Positions 18,664 through 28,512 of a DNA stretch of 64,000 bases are shown piece after piece. The position numbers were made by a program, and so were the translations under genes. Numbering within the stretch: position 1 is the stretch's first letter; each line of letters begins with the position of its first letter. Source of the DNA: Marinobacter sp. SS5-14b (lineage in GTDB: Bacteria > Pseudomonadota > Gammaproteobacteria > Pseudomonadales > Oleiphilaceae); assembly GCF_030541005.1 (NCBI RefSeq), contig NZ_JASSVM010000005.1, positions 62,001-126,000 of the forward strand, written 5' to 3'. A model generated the notes under the pieces. That model made no database searches. It was given only the letters and a program-made list of their open reading frames with translations, and was not told the DNA's origin.

Positions 18664-20034
18664 TCAGGAGGCCAGAGACGATGCCAGCACGTCCAGATCA
18701 GACGCCACTTTCTCAACGTCCTGCTGAACGGCTTCCAGAGCGGAGGCGTCCATACCCAGAGCGGCCGTCAGCGAGGGAATATCGTCCGGGTTAAATTCAT
18801 CCCCAATTCCCTGCTCTTTCAGTACAGCATTCGCCAGCTGAACCATCACAACGTATGCTTCATGCTCCCCCCGGTAGCCGATATGCTGGTGCATACCGGC
18901 AGCCTTGATCACGGGCTCAGGCAACTGCCACAAGCGGTGAAGAATGCCGCCGATAGCCCCGTGCCCGACCGCCAGAATGTCCTGGCGCTCACTGTGACCA
19001 AACACCTCATGCTCCAGCGAGTGCATACTCGCCTCGGGATTCATTTCCCGGAGCGCATTCAACTCGTCAAATTCTGAAGGAAACAGGTGTCCCACGAGCA
19101 GCAACCCGAAGTTATGCAGCAAGCCGCAAAGATAGGCCAGGCCTTTATCGTGACCAGAGCGGGCCGCCAGGCTCTGGCAAAGGAAGGCACAGTAGAGTGA
19201 GTGCCGCCAGAAATTATCCATACCCAGGATACCGCCACGGGGAACATCAAAGGCCCGAACAGACGCAATACCGAGGGCAATGTGGGCAACCCGGTCAAAC
19301 CCGAGCACCCGGGTGACGGCTTCCTGCACCGAGTTGATCTGGCCAGGGTAATTGAACAGGGCTGAACGGGCGTAGCGCATGATTTGTGCCGTCATGCTCG
19401 GATCGAACTCGATCAGCTCCGCCAGCTCTTTGGCTGACGCCTCCGGGTTTCCGGTCAACCGCAGAATTCTCAGGGCCAGGGCTGGCATCGGCGGCAGGCG
19501 GTAAAGCTTTTGCAGTTTGTCCGCCACCTCATCCAGGGTCAGCGCATCCCGGTCGCCCGCCCCCTGACCATTGATCACCAGGCGGCCTTCACGGGCCCCG
19601 GCCAGTGCCAACCTGAATGCACGCCCGTCCATCTGAAGCAGACAATGATCGGTGCCTGCGGTGAAAATCACCTGCTCTGCCGCTGCAACGTCTTCATCGA
19701 CCAGAACCGGGATATCCCAGGCACCGCCAACAGGCGGTACAAAACCCGGGGCACAATCACTGAACAGCCGGGCCGTCTGGCGAGCGGTCAGAGGCTGCAG
19801 GCGACGGCCGGTAAACTGGTGAACCGCATCCATATCCAGGGTACTGTCAAAGCGGTGTACTGCCATCACCACGCCGGTGATATCGATCAGCATAGTTGCC
19901 CGAACAAAGTCGTGCTGAGGCAGGCTCGACGCGAGGACCGCTGCATCCAGATTACTGGCGACCCCGGTTTCGATCTGCTGATAGCCAATGCCTTTACGGC
20001 TCAGAAAACGCGCCAGTCTCTCTGCCAGTGCCAA
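18664..20034 (-). CDS. YbaK-like aminoacyl-tRNA deacylase domain fused to HDOD
   Basis: 456 residues with two parts. Residues 1-160 resemble the YbaK/ProX aminoacyl-tRNA deacylase fold (LSRKGIGYQQIETG, VRATMLIDITGVVMAVH, GTDHCLLQMDGRAF). Residues about 175-440 are an HDOD domain (LPPMPALALRILRL, ELIEFDPSMTAQIMRYA, LCGLLHNFGLLLVGH, with Asn in place of the metal-binding Asp). The start is TTG at 20034 with AAGGAG about 9 nt upstream. It is located between adk and ppc with no obvious partner. Whether the YbaK part is catalytic or only a sensor cannot be judged here. Confidence 0.82.
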   Translation of the reverse strand: MALAERLARFLSRKGIGYQQIETGVASNLDAAVLASSLPQHDFVRATMLIDITGVVMAVHRFDSTLDMDAVHQFTGRRLQPLTARQTARLFSDCAPGFVPPVGGAWDIPVLVDEDVAAAEQVIFTAGTDHCLLQMDGRAFRLALAGAREGRLVINGQGAGDRDALTLDEVADKLQKLYRLPPMPALALRILRLTGNPEASAKELAELIEFDPSMTAQIMRYARSALFNYPGQINSVQEAVTRVLGFDRVAHIALGIASVRAFDVPRGGILGMDNFWRHSLYCAFLCQSLAARSGHDKGLAYLCGLLHNFGLLLVGHLFPSEFDELNALREMNPEASMHSLEHEVFGHSERQDILAVGHGAIGGILHRLWQLPEPVIKAAGMHQHIGYRGEHEAYVVMVQLANAVLKEQGIGDEFNPDDIPSLTAALGMDASALEAVQQDVEKVASDLDVLASSLAS

Positions 20035-20107
20035 AAGTGGTCACTCCTTTACACCATAAACCCATAAAACGCGCCTGAGCACACCAGAACCCACCTGACC
20101 CGGAACA

Positions 20108-22753
20108 TCAACCGGTGTTACGCATGCCGGCTGAAATGCCCGCCATGGTCACCTTGAGCGCGCGCTCGACCATTTCCGGCACCTGCCCTTTACCTTCACC
20201 TTCTCGATCACGCCTGAGCAGCTCGGCCTGCAGATAATGCAGAGGGTCAGTGTAGGGATTCCGGACCTTCATGGAATGCGCAAACACAGGCTCGCCTTCG
20301 AGCAAATCCTGCTGCTCTTTAAGCTCAAGCACCCGGCGAATACAGCCCGCCAGCCGCTCACGCAGGTCTTTCCCAAGCGCGCTGAGCCTTTCATCCTGAA
20401 CCAGCGTTTGTTCATAGTAGCTGGCAATGCGCAAATCCGCTTTGGCCAACACCATCTCCAGCATATCGATGTAGGTCCTGAAGAAGGGCCAGCCCTGCAT
20501 CATTGCGCGCAACTCCGGCAAACGATTGTGGCGAGCCGCTTCTTCGAGTGCAACATCACTGCCCAACCAGCTTGGTAGCATCAGGCGCATCTGGGTCCAG
20601 GCGAAAATCCAGGGGATGGCCCGCAGGCTTTCAACCCCACCAGAGGCCTTACGCCGCGCTGGCCTGCTGCCGAGCGCCAGCTTGCCCAGCGCGGTTTCGG
20701 GGGTTACCTGGCGGAAATAGGGGACAAAATCCGGGTTTTCCCGAACCACTTCGCGGTAAGCCTTGAGCGATCTTTCCGTAAGCCAGTCCATCACCTCACG
20801 CCAGCTGTCCTCGGGCACCGGCGGCGGGGCCAGTGTGGCTTCAATAACCGCCGTGGTATAAAGCGTCAGGCTCTGCACCGCCAATCGAGGCAGGCCAAAT
20901 TTGAAGCGGATCATCTCTCCTTGCTCAGTGATCCGGAAGCTGCCATTTACCGATCCGGGCGGCTGAGACAGGATTGCCCGGTTTGCCGGACCGCCACCGC
21001 GGCCAACCGTCCCGCCTCGACCGTGAAACAGCGTCAGATGCACGCCATACCGGTTGGCAACCTCCGTCAGCTTTTCCTGAGCCTGATACTGGGCCCAGGC
21101 GGCCATCAGCTGACCCGCATCTTTGGAGGAGTCGGAATAACCAATCATCACTTCCTGGCGGCCCTGGCAGTAGTCCCGGTACCAGTCCACTTCGTACAGT
21201 GCAGCCATGCTGGCCGGCGCGCCCTGAAGGTCACTTAGGGTTTCGAACAACGGCACGACCCGCATCGGGAACTTCATTCCCGCTTCACGCAACAACAGAA
21301 TAACGCTCAACACATCCGAGGGCTTGCTGGCCATGGAAATCACATAGGAACCCAACGCTTGTGGCGTTTGTTGGGCCACAACCTCGCAGGTTGCAAGCAC
21401 CTCTCTGACCTGATCGGAGGGTTCCCAGTTTCGCGGCACCAACGGCCGGCGGCCCTGAAGCTCTCGCAGCAAAAATGCCTGGCGCTCCGGTTCTGACCAG
21501 GACAGGTAATCACCGAGACCGACAAACGCCACTATTTCAGCAACGGCTTCCGCGTGCCGGGCCGCCTCCTGGCGGATGTCCAGACGGATCAGCGGCAGCC
21601 CGAACGTATGCGCTCTGCGAATGGTGTCCAGCAGTGGGCCGTTGGCTATGTGCTCGAGACCAGAATCGACCAGCGAGCGATAACACAGCTCCAGAGGGGC
21701 GGTCAGATCTTCATTTTCGAACAGTATCCCGGTGGCGTCCGCCGGCTCTCCCCTGACGCTGGCCTCCGCCCAGTCACGGGTTTTAATGAGACGATCCCGA
21801 AGGGCTGCCAGCACCTGGCGGTAGGGCTCTCTGGACTCACCGGTTTGCGATTTCAGCTCATCGCTGGCCTGCCACATGGACAGTTCAGCCCGCAACGCCT
21901 TGATGTCACGCAAATACAGGTCAGCTGCCATCCAGCGCCCCAGCAAGAACACCTCGCGGGTGACATCGTGAGTCACGTTAGGGTTGCCGTCCCGGTCACC
22001 CCCCATCCAGGAGGCAATTCGAATCGGCGACGCCTGCAAGGGCAGTCCTTTTCCGGACGCATCCTGAAGCGACGTATCCAGGCTGCGCAGAAACCGTGGC
22101 AACGCCTCCCACAAGCTGTTTTCGATGACGGCAAAGCCCCATTTGGCTTCATCCACAGCGGTCGGCCGATCGTGGCGAATTTCATCGGTATGCCAGGCTT
22201 CGGTAACCAGCTGCGATAATCGCCCTATGATTTCGTCACGCTCTGCTGGCATCAGATCATCGTGATCCAGTTTCTCGAGGCAGTCGGAAATTTCATCGTA
22301 TTTCAGTATCAGGGTGCGCCGGGCAACTTCTGTGGGGTGTGCCGTCAGCACAAATTCGATTCTCAGGTCAGCGACCTTGCGATGAAGTTCATCCGGATCG
22401 ATACCTCCGGCTTTCAGGCGGTCAAACACTTCACCCAGTGACTCCACCATCAGATCCGATGGATGTCCCTGCTTGCGCCGGATGCCGTGATACTGCTCGG
22501 CCAGATTGGCGAGATTGAGAAACTGGTTGAATGCGCGGGTGACTGGCAGCAGCTCATCGTCGCTCAGCTGGCCAAGCAGGGTCACCAGACGCTGGCCGGA
22601 GCCGCTTTCCTGCCGGCGGTCTGCCTTCGCGGCAGCCCGAAGCTCCTCAATCCGTTCGTAGCAGTCCTGGCCGGGAAAACGCTGAATACTCTGACCCAGC
22701 AACTCCCCCAGCAGGCGCACATTTTCTCGCAGATCAGGGTGCAGTTCGGTCAC
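20108..22753 (-). CDS. ppc: phosphoenolpyruvate carboxylase
   Basis: 881 residues. It carboxylates PEP to oxaloacetate, refilling the TCA cycle. Catalytic motifs are present: VLTAHPTE (His), GGDRDGNPNVT, FHGRGGTVGRGGGP and the C-terminal MRNTG. Start is GTG at 22753 with AAGGAG at 7-nt spacing. It appears monocistronic between the HDOD fusion gene and mazG. Confidence 0.97.
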   Translation of the reverse strand: MTELHPDLRENVRLLGELLGQSIQRFPGQDCYERIEELRAAAKADRRQESGSGQRLVTLLGQLSDDELLPVTRAFNQFLNLANLAEQYHGIRRKQGHPSDLMVESLGEVFDRLKAGGIDPDELHRKVADLRIEFVLTAHPTEVARRTLILKYDEISDCLEKLDHDDLMPAERDEIIGRLSQLVTEAWHTDEIRHDRPTAVDEAKWGFAVIENSLWEALPRFLRSLDTSLQDASGKGLPLQASPIRIASWMGGDRDGNPNVTHDVTREVFLLGRWMAADLYLRDIKALRAELSMWQASDELKSQTGESREPYRQVLAALRDRLIKTRDWAEASVRGEPADATGILFENEDLTAPLELCYRSLVDSGLEHIANGPLLDTIRRAHTFGLPLIRLDIRQEAARHAEAVAEIVAFVGLGDYLSWSEPERQAFLLRELQGRRPLVPRNWEPSDQVREVLATCEVVAQQTPQALGSYVISMASKPSDVLSVILLLREAGMKFPMRVVPLFETLSDLQGAPASMAALYEVDWYRDYCQGRQEVMIGYSDSSKDAGQLMAAWAQYQAQEKLTEVANRYGVHLTLFHGRGGTVGRGGGPANRAILSQPPGSVNGSFRITEQGEMIRFKFGLPRLAVQSLTLYTTAVIEATLAPPPVPEDSWREVMDWLTERSLKAYREVVRENPDFVPYFRQVTPETALGKLALGSRPARRKASGGVESLRAIPWIFAWTQMRLMLPSWLGSDVALEEAARHNRLPELRAMMQGWPFFRTYIDMLEMVLAKADLRIASYYEQTLVQDERLSALGKDLRERLAGCIRRVLELKEQQDLLEGEPVFAHSMKVRNPYTDPLHYLQAELLRRDREGEGKGQVPEMVERALKVTMAGISAGMRNTG

Positions 22754-22871
22754 GGAAAGCTCCTTGTGGGTGGACTTAAACAGTCTGAACTTACGATCGT
22801 CTCTACAATCTCTGTACAGTCAATACTTACGATACTAAGGATCCACCGGGAAAGTCCATCAGGCCTTATGG

Positions 22872-23711
22872 TCAGTCCTTTTCCACGCCCTTGACCTGCT
22901 GCCAGATGGCATCGAGAGCGTCGAGACTTTCGTTGTCCATGTCGCGCCCTTCCGAGGCCAAAACCCGCTCAATCGCACGAAAACGGGTCTCAAACTTGTG
23001 ATTGGTTCGCTTCAGAGCCTGCTCGGGGTTCACCTTCATGAACCGCGCAAGGTTCACGCAGACGAACATCAGGTCGCCCAACTCGTCCTCTACGGCATCA
23101 CGCGCACCGGTTCCGGCTTCCGCGTTCTGCCAGGCTTCTTTGAGCTCGTCGATTTCCTCGTGCAGCTTGTTGAACACCGGGGCAATATCCGGCCAGTCAA
23201 AACCATGCCTGGCAGCGCGACGCTGCAGCTTTTCAGCACGGGCGATGCCTGGCAAAGTGCGAGCAATGCCATCCAGGCGGCTGGCCGACGCATCAGGTGC
23301 GGGTTTGTCGGCACGCTCTTCGGCCTTGATGCGCTCCCAGCTTTCCTTGATCCAGGCTTCATCCGGCCGGTTACCCGGGTCTATCCGGCTTTCCAGCGTA
23401 CCCTCGGGGAACACATGGGGGTGCCGGCGGATCAGCTTGCGCACCAGATGATCAACAATGCCGTCAAAATCGAAATGACCGTCTTCTTTTCCGATCTGAC
23501 CATAGAAAATCACCTGAAACAGCAGATCACCCAATTCATCCTTCAAGTGAGGGTAATCCTGCTGCTCGATGGCGTCGGCCACTTCGTAGGCTTCCTCGAT
23601 GGTATGAGGCACGATGCTGCTGAACGTCTGGCGGGTATCCCACGGGCAGCCGGTTTCCGGCTCCCGCAGGCGAGCCATCAGCGTTTTCAGGTCTTCTATC
23701 GAATAGCTCAT
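22872..23711 (-). CDS. mazG: nucleoside triphosphate pyrophosphohydrolase
   Basis: 279 residues with tandem MazG domains. The N-terminal domain has CPWD, EEAYEVADAI and DELGDLLFQV (EExxE plus ExxD metal sites); the C-terminal copy repeats EEIDELKEA and DELGDLMFV. It hydrolyses NTPs to NMP and pyrophosphate and has been linked to lowering (p)ppGpp. Its ATG overlaps the relA stop by 4 bp (ATGA), so the two are translationally coupled. Confidence 0.95.
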   Translation of the reverse strand: MSYSIEDLKTLMARLREPETGCPWDTRQTFSSIVPHTIEEAYEVADAIEQQDYPHLKDELGDLLFQVIFYGQIGKEDGHFDFDGIVDHLVRKLIRRHPHVFPEGTLESRIDPGNRPDEAWIKESWERIKAEERADKPAPDASASRLDGIARTLPGIARAEKLQRRAARHGFDWPDIAPVFNKLHEEIDELKEAWQNAEAGTGARDAVEDELGDLMFVCVNLARFMKVNPEQALKRTNHKFETRFRAIERVLASEGRDMDNESLDALDAIWQQVKGVEKD

Positions 23712-25945
23712 CCGCGCTTTCGCCTTACGTCGATGATGTTCGGAAGGTTACGGATCTGCGCCAGCAGGCGGGCCAACTGTTCCAGGCTGGAGATTTCGAC
23801 CGTCACCCGCATGGTGGCGGTATTCTCATCCTTGTTGGTCTGGGTATGGAGCGCCATGACATCACTTTTGGACGCCGACAGAACCTGTGTAATGTCCCGC
23901 AATAGACCAGAGCGATCATAAGCTTCAATTTCAATATCCACCGGATAAACCGAGGCCGGTTGGCCACCCCAGTTCACTTCAATAATTCGGTGGGGTTCGA
24001 ATTCCCGAAGGTTCAGAAACGTCAGGCAGTCTTGCCGGTGCACAGTCACACCCCGACCCACCGTAATGTATCCGCCAATAGGATCGCCGGGCAACGGTTT
24101 GCAGCATTTGGCCACCTGGGTTTTCAGCTTGCCTACACCGCGTATCTGAATGTCGGATTCGGTATCGTAGCCATTTTTCCGGGACGGGCTGAGTTTTAAA
24201 TCCAGTTGCTCGGATTTGGGCTCAAGCATTTGCTGAGCCACATTGGCAACGTGGGTCGGCCGCAAATCACCGGCGCCAACAGCCGCGAACATATCGTCCG
24301 GCGAATGGTAGTTAACTTTCTTTGCCAGCTCACTGAGGCTCACGTCGTAAATTGAGAGCCGCTTGAATTCATCTTCCAGAATGGCCCGGCCATCCGTGAT
24401 GTTGCGGCCGCGGTCCTGCTGTTTGAACCAGTTGGTTACCTTGGCCCTGGCACGGGAGGTCTGAATATAACCCAGGCTCGGGTTGAGCCAGTCCCGGCTG
24501 GGGGCCGGGTTATTGGAGGTCAGGATAAATATCTGGTCGCCGGTTTTCAGCGGGTAGGTCAATGGCACTATCCGGCTGTTAACACGCGCTCCACGGCAGG
24601 CATGACCGATTTCCGTGTGCACCCGATAGGCAAAATCGACCGGAGTAGCGCCCTGAGGCAGGTCCACTACATGGCCTTCCGGGGTGAAAACGTAAACCCG
24701 GTCCGGGGTAACATCCGACTTAAGGTGATCCGCCAGGCCAGACAAATCCCCCAGCTCTTCCTGCCACTCCAGCACCTGCCGCAGCCAGTTTATCTTGGCG
24801 TCGTAGCCGCTGGATTTGTTGTTCTTGTCCGTGCCTTTGTAAAGCCAGTGGGCACACACGCCCAGCTCGGCTTCTTCGTGCATGGCGTGGGTACGGATCT
24901 GAACTTCCATCACTTTGCCTTCAGCCCCGATCACGGCGGTATGCAGTGACTGATAGCCGTTCTCCTTGGGGTTGGCAATGTAGTCGTCAAATTCGTTAGG
25001 GATGTGGCGCCAGAGCGTGTGCACAATGCCCAGTGCGGCGTAACAATCACGCACTTCCGGCACCAGAATTCGCACGGCACGCACATCGTACACCTGGGAA
25101 AACTCAATGCCTTTACGGCGCATTTTTCGCCAGATGCTGTAGATGTGTTTGGCGCGACCACTGAGTTCAGCCTTAATGCCAAAAGCCTTCAGCTCGGTCT
25201 GCAGCGTGTCGATCACCCTGCGAATATAACCTTCCCGATCCAGACGCTTTTCATCCAGCAGTTTGGCAATTTTTTTGTAGGCCGTTGCGTGCAGATAGCG
25301 GAAGGACAAGTCCTCCAGCTCCCATTTGACATGACCAATACCCAACCGATGGGCCAGCGGGGCGTAGATATCGAACACCTCCCGGGCCACCCGCATGCGT
25401 TTTTCTTCCGGGGCATCCTTAACAGCCCGGATGGCGCAGGTACGTTCGGCCAGTTTGATCAACGCCACCCGGACATCGTCAACCATCGTGACCAGCATCT
25501 TGCGGACATTGTCCAGCTGGCCTTCACTCTGACCCAACACATTGCCCTTGAGCGGATGATGGATAGAGGAAATCGCCGCCATCTGCTGCACGCCGTTGAT
25601 CAGCCCGGCAACTTCATCACCGAACTCCTTGCGGATCTCCTCAAGCGATACCCGCTCTTCACGCACTGCACGGTAAAGTACCGCCGCCACCAGGCTGGAC
25701 TGGTCCAGGTGCAGTTCCGCCAGCACCTGGGCCATTTCCAGCCCCGTGCGAAAACTGCTGGAACCGGGCGTCCACAGGCGATCGGCACGAAACGCTTCCA
25801 GCGCAATCAGCGCCGCCTTTTCACAGGCCTTGCGCAGTTGCTCAGGGTTCTCAAGATGCGTCTGTTCCGCAATGTGGTGCACCCAGCGGTCAAGATCCAC
25901 TTCACCGTCGCCGGTTACCCCGTAATCTTCCCTAACTTTAACCAT
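23708..25945 (-). CDS. relA: GTP pyrophosphokinase (ppGpp synthetase I)
   Basis: 745 residues, ribosome-associated RelA. The N-terminal HD region has lost the HD pair (LYRAVREERVS), so there is no hydrolase activity. The synthetase domain contains RAKHIYSIWRKM, YDVRAVRI and the RelA-type acidic NEFDDYIANPKENGYQSLHT. TGS (VYVFTPEGHVVDLP) and a C-terminal ACT domain follow. The N-terminus MVKVREDYG is typical of the family. Upstream is rlmD (77 bp gap) and downstream mazG overlaps, the usual Pseudomonas-type order. Confidence 0.97.
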   Translation of the reverse strand: MVKVREDYGVTGDGEVDLDRWVHHIAEQTHLENPEQLRKACEKAALIALEAFRADRLWTPGSSSFRTGLEMAQVLAELHLDQSSLVAAVLYRAVREERVSLEEIRKEFGDEVAGLINGVQQMAAISSIHHPLKGNVLGQSEGQLDNVRKMLVTMVDDVRVALIKLAERTCAIRAVKDAPEEKRMRVAREVFDIYAPLAHRLGIGHVKWELEDLSFRYLHATAYKKIAKLLDEKRLDREGYIRRVIDTLQTELKAFGIKAELSGRAKHIYSIWRKMRRKGIEFSQVYDVRAVRILVPEVRDCYAALGIVHTLWRHIPNEFDDYIANPKENGYQSLHTAVIGAEGKVMEVQIRTHAMHEEAELGVCAHWLYKGTDKNNKSSGYDAKINWLRQVLEWQEELGDLSGLADHLKSDVTPDRVYVFTPEGHVVDLPQGATPVDFAYRVHTEIGHACRGARVNSRIVPLTYPLKTGDQIFILTSNNPAPSRDWLNPSLGYIQTSRARAKVTNWFKQQDRGRNITDGRAILEDEFKRLSIYDVSLSELAKKVNYHSPDDMFAAVGAGDLRPTHVANVAQQMLEPKSEQLDLKLSPSRKNGYDTESDIQIRGVGKLKTQVAKCCKPLPGDPIGGYITVGRGVTVHRQDCLTFLNLREFEPHRIIEVNWGGQPASVYPVDIEIEAYDRSGLLRDITQVLSASKSDVMALHTQTNKDENTATMRVTVEISSLEQLARLLAQIRNLPNIIDVRRKRG

Positions 25946-26022
25946 AGCAAAGACTTACCTGATGCTTTCCCGGTTTCTCTGCACCCCTCCTGGCTGCAGA
26001 AAAGCCGGGTTTTCCGAACCTG

Positions 26023-27372
26023 TCAGCGCTTGTCACGCTCGAACAGGGCGATGGATTCAACATGGGTGGTGTGGGGGAACATGTCCATCACCCCCGCACG
26101 GACCAGTCGATATCCGTTGCGGACCATGACTCCCGCATCCCGGGCCAGAGTGGCCGGATTGCAGGACACATAAACAATTCGATCGGCTCCAAAAGCCGTC
26201 AGGTACTTACAGATATCCTCGGCACCGGACCGGGGCGGATCAATCAGAATCTTGTCGAAGCCTTCCTTCGCCCAGCTCTGACCGGTGAAATCTCCGTGCA
26301 GGTCGGCGCCAAAAAACTCGACATTATCCAGGCCGTTCAGCCGGGCATTCTCACGGCCTCGCACCACCATGGCGTCATCACCTTCCACACCCACCACCTG
26401 GCCGCCCTTACGGGCCAGTGGCAGGGTAAAGTTACCAAGACCACAAAACAGATCCAGCACCCGCTCACCGGGCTGGACATCCAGCCATTCCACCGCACGA
26501 TGTACCATGGTGCGGTTGATGCCCGCATTCACCTGGGTAAAGTCCATGGGGTGAAACTGCATGGTCAGATCGAACTCATCCATACGATAGTGCAGGCGTT
26601 CGTCATCCCGGCCAGTGGATTCCGGCCAGATGCGGTGTACCGTGTCCGGGCCTTTCGGCTGAAGATAGATATGCAAATCATGGGCCTGCCCGAAAGCAAC
26701 CAGCTTTTCCCGGTCTTCCGGCACCAGCTCATCCATGTTGCGGAACACCATGGCGGCGACGTCATCACCGCAGGCCACTTCTACCTGAGCAATACGATCA
26801 AAGGCTGCCAGACTGTGCAGCAGCGTCCGCAAGGGCTGAATCCGCTGGCCAATGCGCGGATCCAGTACCACACACTCATCGATGTCGGTGAGGAAGCTGT
26901 TGCGTTTCTCACGAAAGCCCACCAGCACGGATTCCCGGGCTTTCACATAACGCACACCCAGGCGGGCCTTGCGTCGGTAGCCGAGGGTATCCGGTGAGCG
27001 CATGGGCTCAACCCACTGTTCGGGTTCAATGCCCCCAAAGTGGGCAAAATTCTCCCGCAGAGTGTCTTCCTTGAACCGGATCTGGGCATCGGCACTCATA
27101 TGCTGCAGGCTGCAGCCGCCGCACAGATCGGCAAACTGGCAAGGTGGCTGCTGGCGATCGGGGGCCGCTTCCAGCACCTCAAGGGTGCGCAGCTCATCAA
27201 ATTTGCTGCGGCTGCCCACCACCTTTGCCATCACGGTTTCGCCGGGCAGAGCTCCGTCGACAAACTGGACTTTACCCTCGGCCCGGGCAATGCCCCGGCC
27301 ATCATGGCCCAGGGTTTCGATTTCACAACGTACGGGCTCTTGCGGCAAAACCTTGCGGCGGCGTCTACTCAT
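26023..27372 (-). CDS. rlmD: 23S rRNA m5U1939 methyltransferase
   Basis: About 449 residues from ATG 27372 ([10 protein letters not shown]). An N-terminal TRAM domain is followed by the iron-sulfur cysteines (C-x5-CGGC plus the later DECVV) and a SAM-methyltransferase domain with [14 protein letters not shown] and the catalytic [10 protein letters not shown]. It methylates U1939 of 23S rRNA. It lies 27 bp after cysM and is upstream of relA in the same run. Confidence 0.95.
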   Translation of the reverse strand: MSRRRRKVLPQEPVRCEIETLGHDGRGIARAEGKVQFVDGALPGETVMAKVVGSRSKFDELRTLEVLEAAPDRQQPPCQFADLCGGCSLQHMSADAQIRFKEDTLRENFAHFGGIEPEQWVEPMRSPDTLGYRRKARLGVRYVKARESVLVGFREKRNSFLTDIDECVVLDPRIGQRIQPLRTLLHSLAAFDRIAQVEVACGDDVAAMVFRNMDELVPEDREKLVAFGQAHDLHIYLQPKGPDTVHRIWPESTGRDDERLHYRMDEFDLTMQFHPMDFTQVNAGINRTMVHRAVEWLDVQPGERVLDLFCGLGNFTLPLARKGGQVVGVEGDDAMVVRGRENARLNGLDNVEFFGADLHGDFTGQSWAKEGFDKILIDPPRSGAEDICKYLTAFGADRIVYVSCNPATLARDAGVMVRNGYRLVRAGVMDMFPHTTHVESIALFERDKR

Positions 27373-27399
27373 AATCAATCATCTCTTGTCAGTTCCGGT

Positions 27400-28293
27400 T
27401 CAGGCGCCGGGGAATACGCCGGTAGAAAGGTAACGGTCGCCTCGGTCACAAATAATGGCCACGATCACTGCGTTTTCAACCTCGCGGGAAAGCTTCAGGG
27501 CGGCCGCAATCGAGCCACCGGATGACACGCCACAAAAGATGCCTTCTCTCGAAGCAAGGGCCCGCATGGTGTCTTCAGCTTCCTGCTGACCAATGTCCAG
27601 CACCTTATCTACCCGGGTCGCATCGTAGATTTTGGGCAGGTAGGCTTCCGGCCAGCGCCGGATACCAGGGATAGCTGCGCCGTCTTCTGGCTGCAGGCCG
27701 ATAATCTGAACGTCAGGGTTACGTTCTTTCAAATACCGGGACACACCCATAATCGTGCCGGTGGTCCCCATGGAGCTGACAAAGTGGGTAACGCGACCCT
27801 GGGTCTGCTCCCAGATTTCCGGGCCGGTGGTAAGGTAATGGGCCAGCGGGTTATCGGGATTGCTGAACTGGTCCAGCACCTTGCCCTTACCTTCACTCTC
27901 CATCCGGATGGCCAGGTCACGGGCGCCTTCCATACCCTGCTCACGGGTCACGTTAACCACTTCGGCGCCGTAGGCGCGCATGGATGCGCGACGCTCTTCA
28001 CTCAGGTTATCCGGCATGATCAACACCATCCGGTAGCCCTTGATGGCCGCTGCCATCGCAAGCGCGATACCGGTGTTGCCGGATGTCGCCTCGATCAGGG
28101 TATCACCGGGCTTGATTTCGCCACGGCGCTCAGCCTCCTGAATCATACTGACGGCGGGTCGGTCCTTCACCGACCCGGCCGGATTATTGCCCTCCAGTTT
28201 GGCCAGAATCACATTGGAGGTGTCACCCGGTAGCCGCTGCAAACGGACCAGAGGGGTGTGGCCGACATAATCTTCAATAGTGGGGAAAATCAT
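27400..28293 (-). CDS. cysM: cysteine synthase B
   Basis: 297-residue PLP enzyme making cysteine from O-acetylserine and sulfide or thiosulfate. The PLP lysine is in NNPAGSVKDRPA; the phosphate-binding and substrate loops EATSGNTGIA and GTTGTIMGV are present. The loop and length match CysM rather than CysK. It is divergent from gacS and first of cysM-rlmD-relA-mazG. Confidence 0.94.
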   Translation of the reverse strand: MIFPTIEDYVGHTPLVRLQRLPGDTSNVILAKLEGNNPAGSVKDRPAVSMIQEAERRGEIKPGDTLIEATSGNTGIALAMAAAIKGYRMVLIMPDNLSEERRASMRAYGAEVVNVTREQGMEGARDLAIRMESEGKGKVLDQFSNPDNPLAHYLTTGPEIWEQTQGRVTHFVSSMGTTGTIMGVSRYLKERNPDVQIIGLQPEDGAAIPGIRRWPEAYLPKIYDATRVDKVLDIGQQEAEDTMRALASREGIFCGVSSGGSIAAALKLSREVENAVIVAIICDRGDRYLSTGVFPGA

Positions 28294-28512
28294 ATTGAAA
28301 CCCTGTGATACACTTTCGGGTTCGAATCATACGCGTTATGGCCGCTTTGTCCCAATACAGCTTGTCGCTATATCCATGACCTGCGGCTATAAACGGGCGA
28401 CCAACTCGTGGGAAGATTGCCACAGTCACATCTTCCCGAATCATCTATGCTGACATGGAAGTGTCTTTGCCGGTGCCACCGGCGGAGCTCATGAGAAAAA
28501 CAGGAACACGAT

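Noticed and set aside
25004..26173. Plus-strand frame opposite relA
   Set aside because: Shadow frame; relA is complete with all domains.
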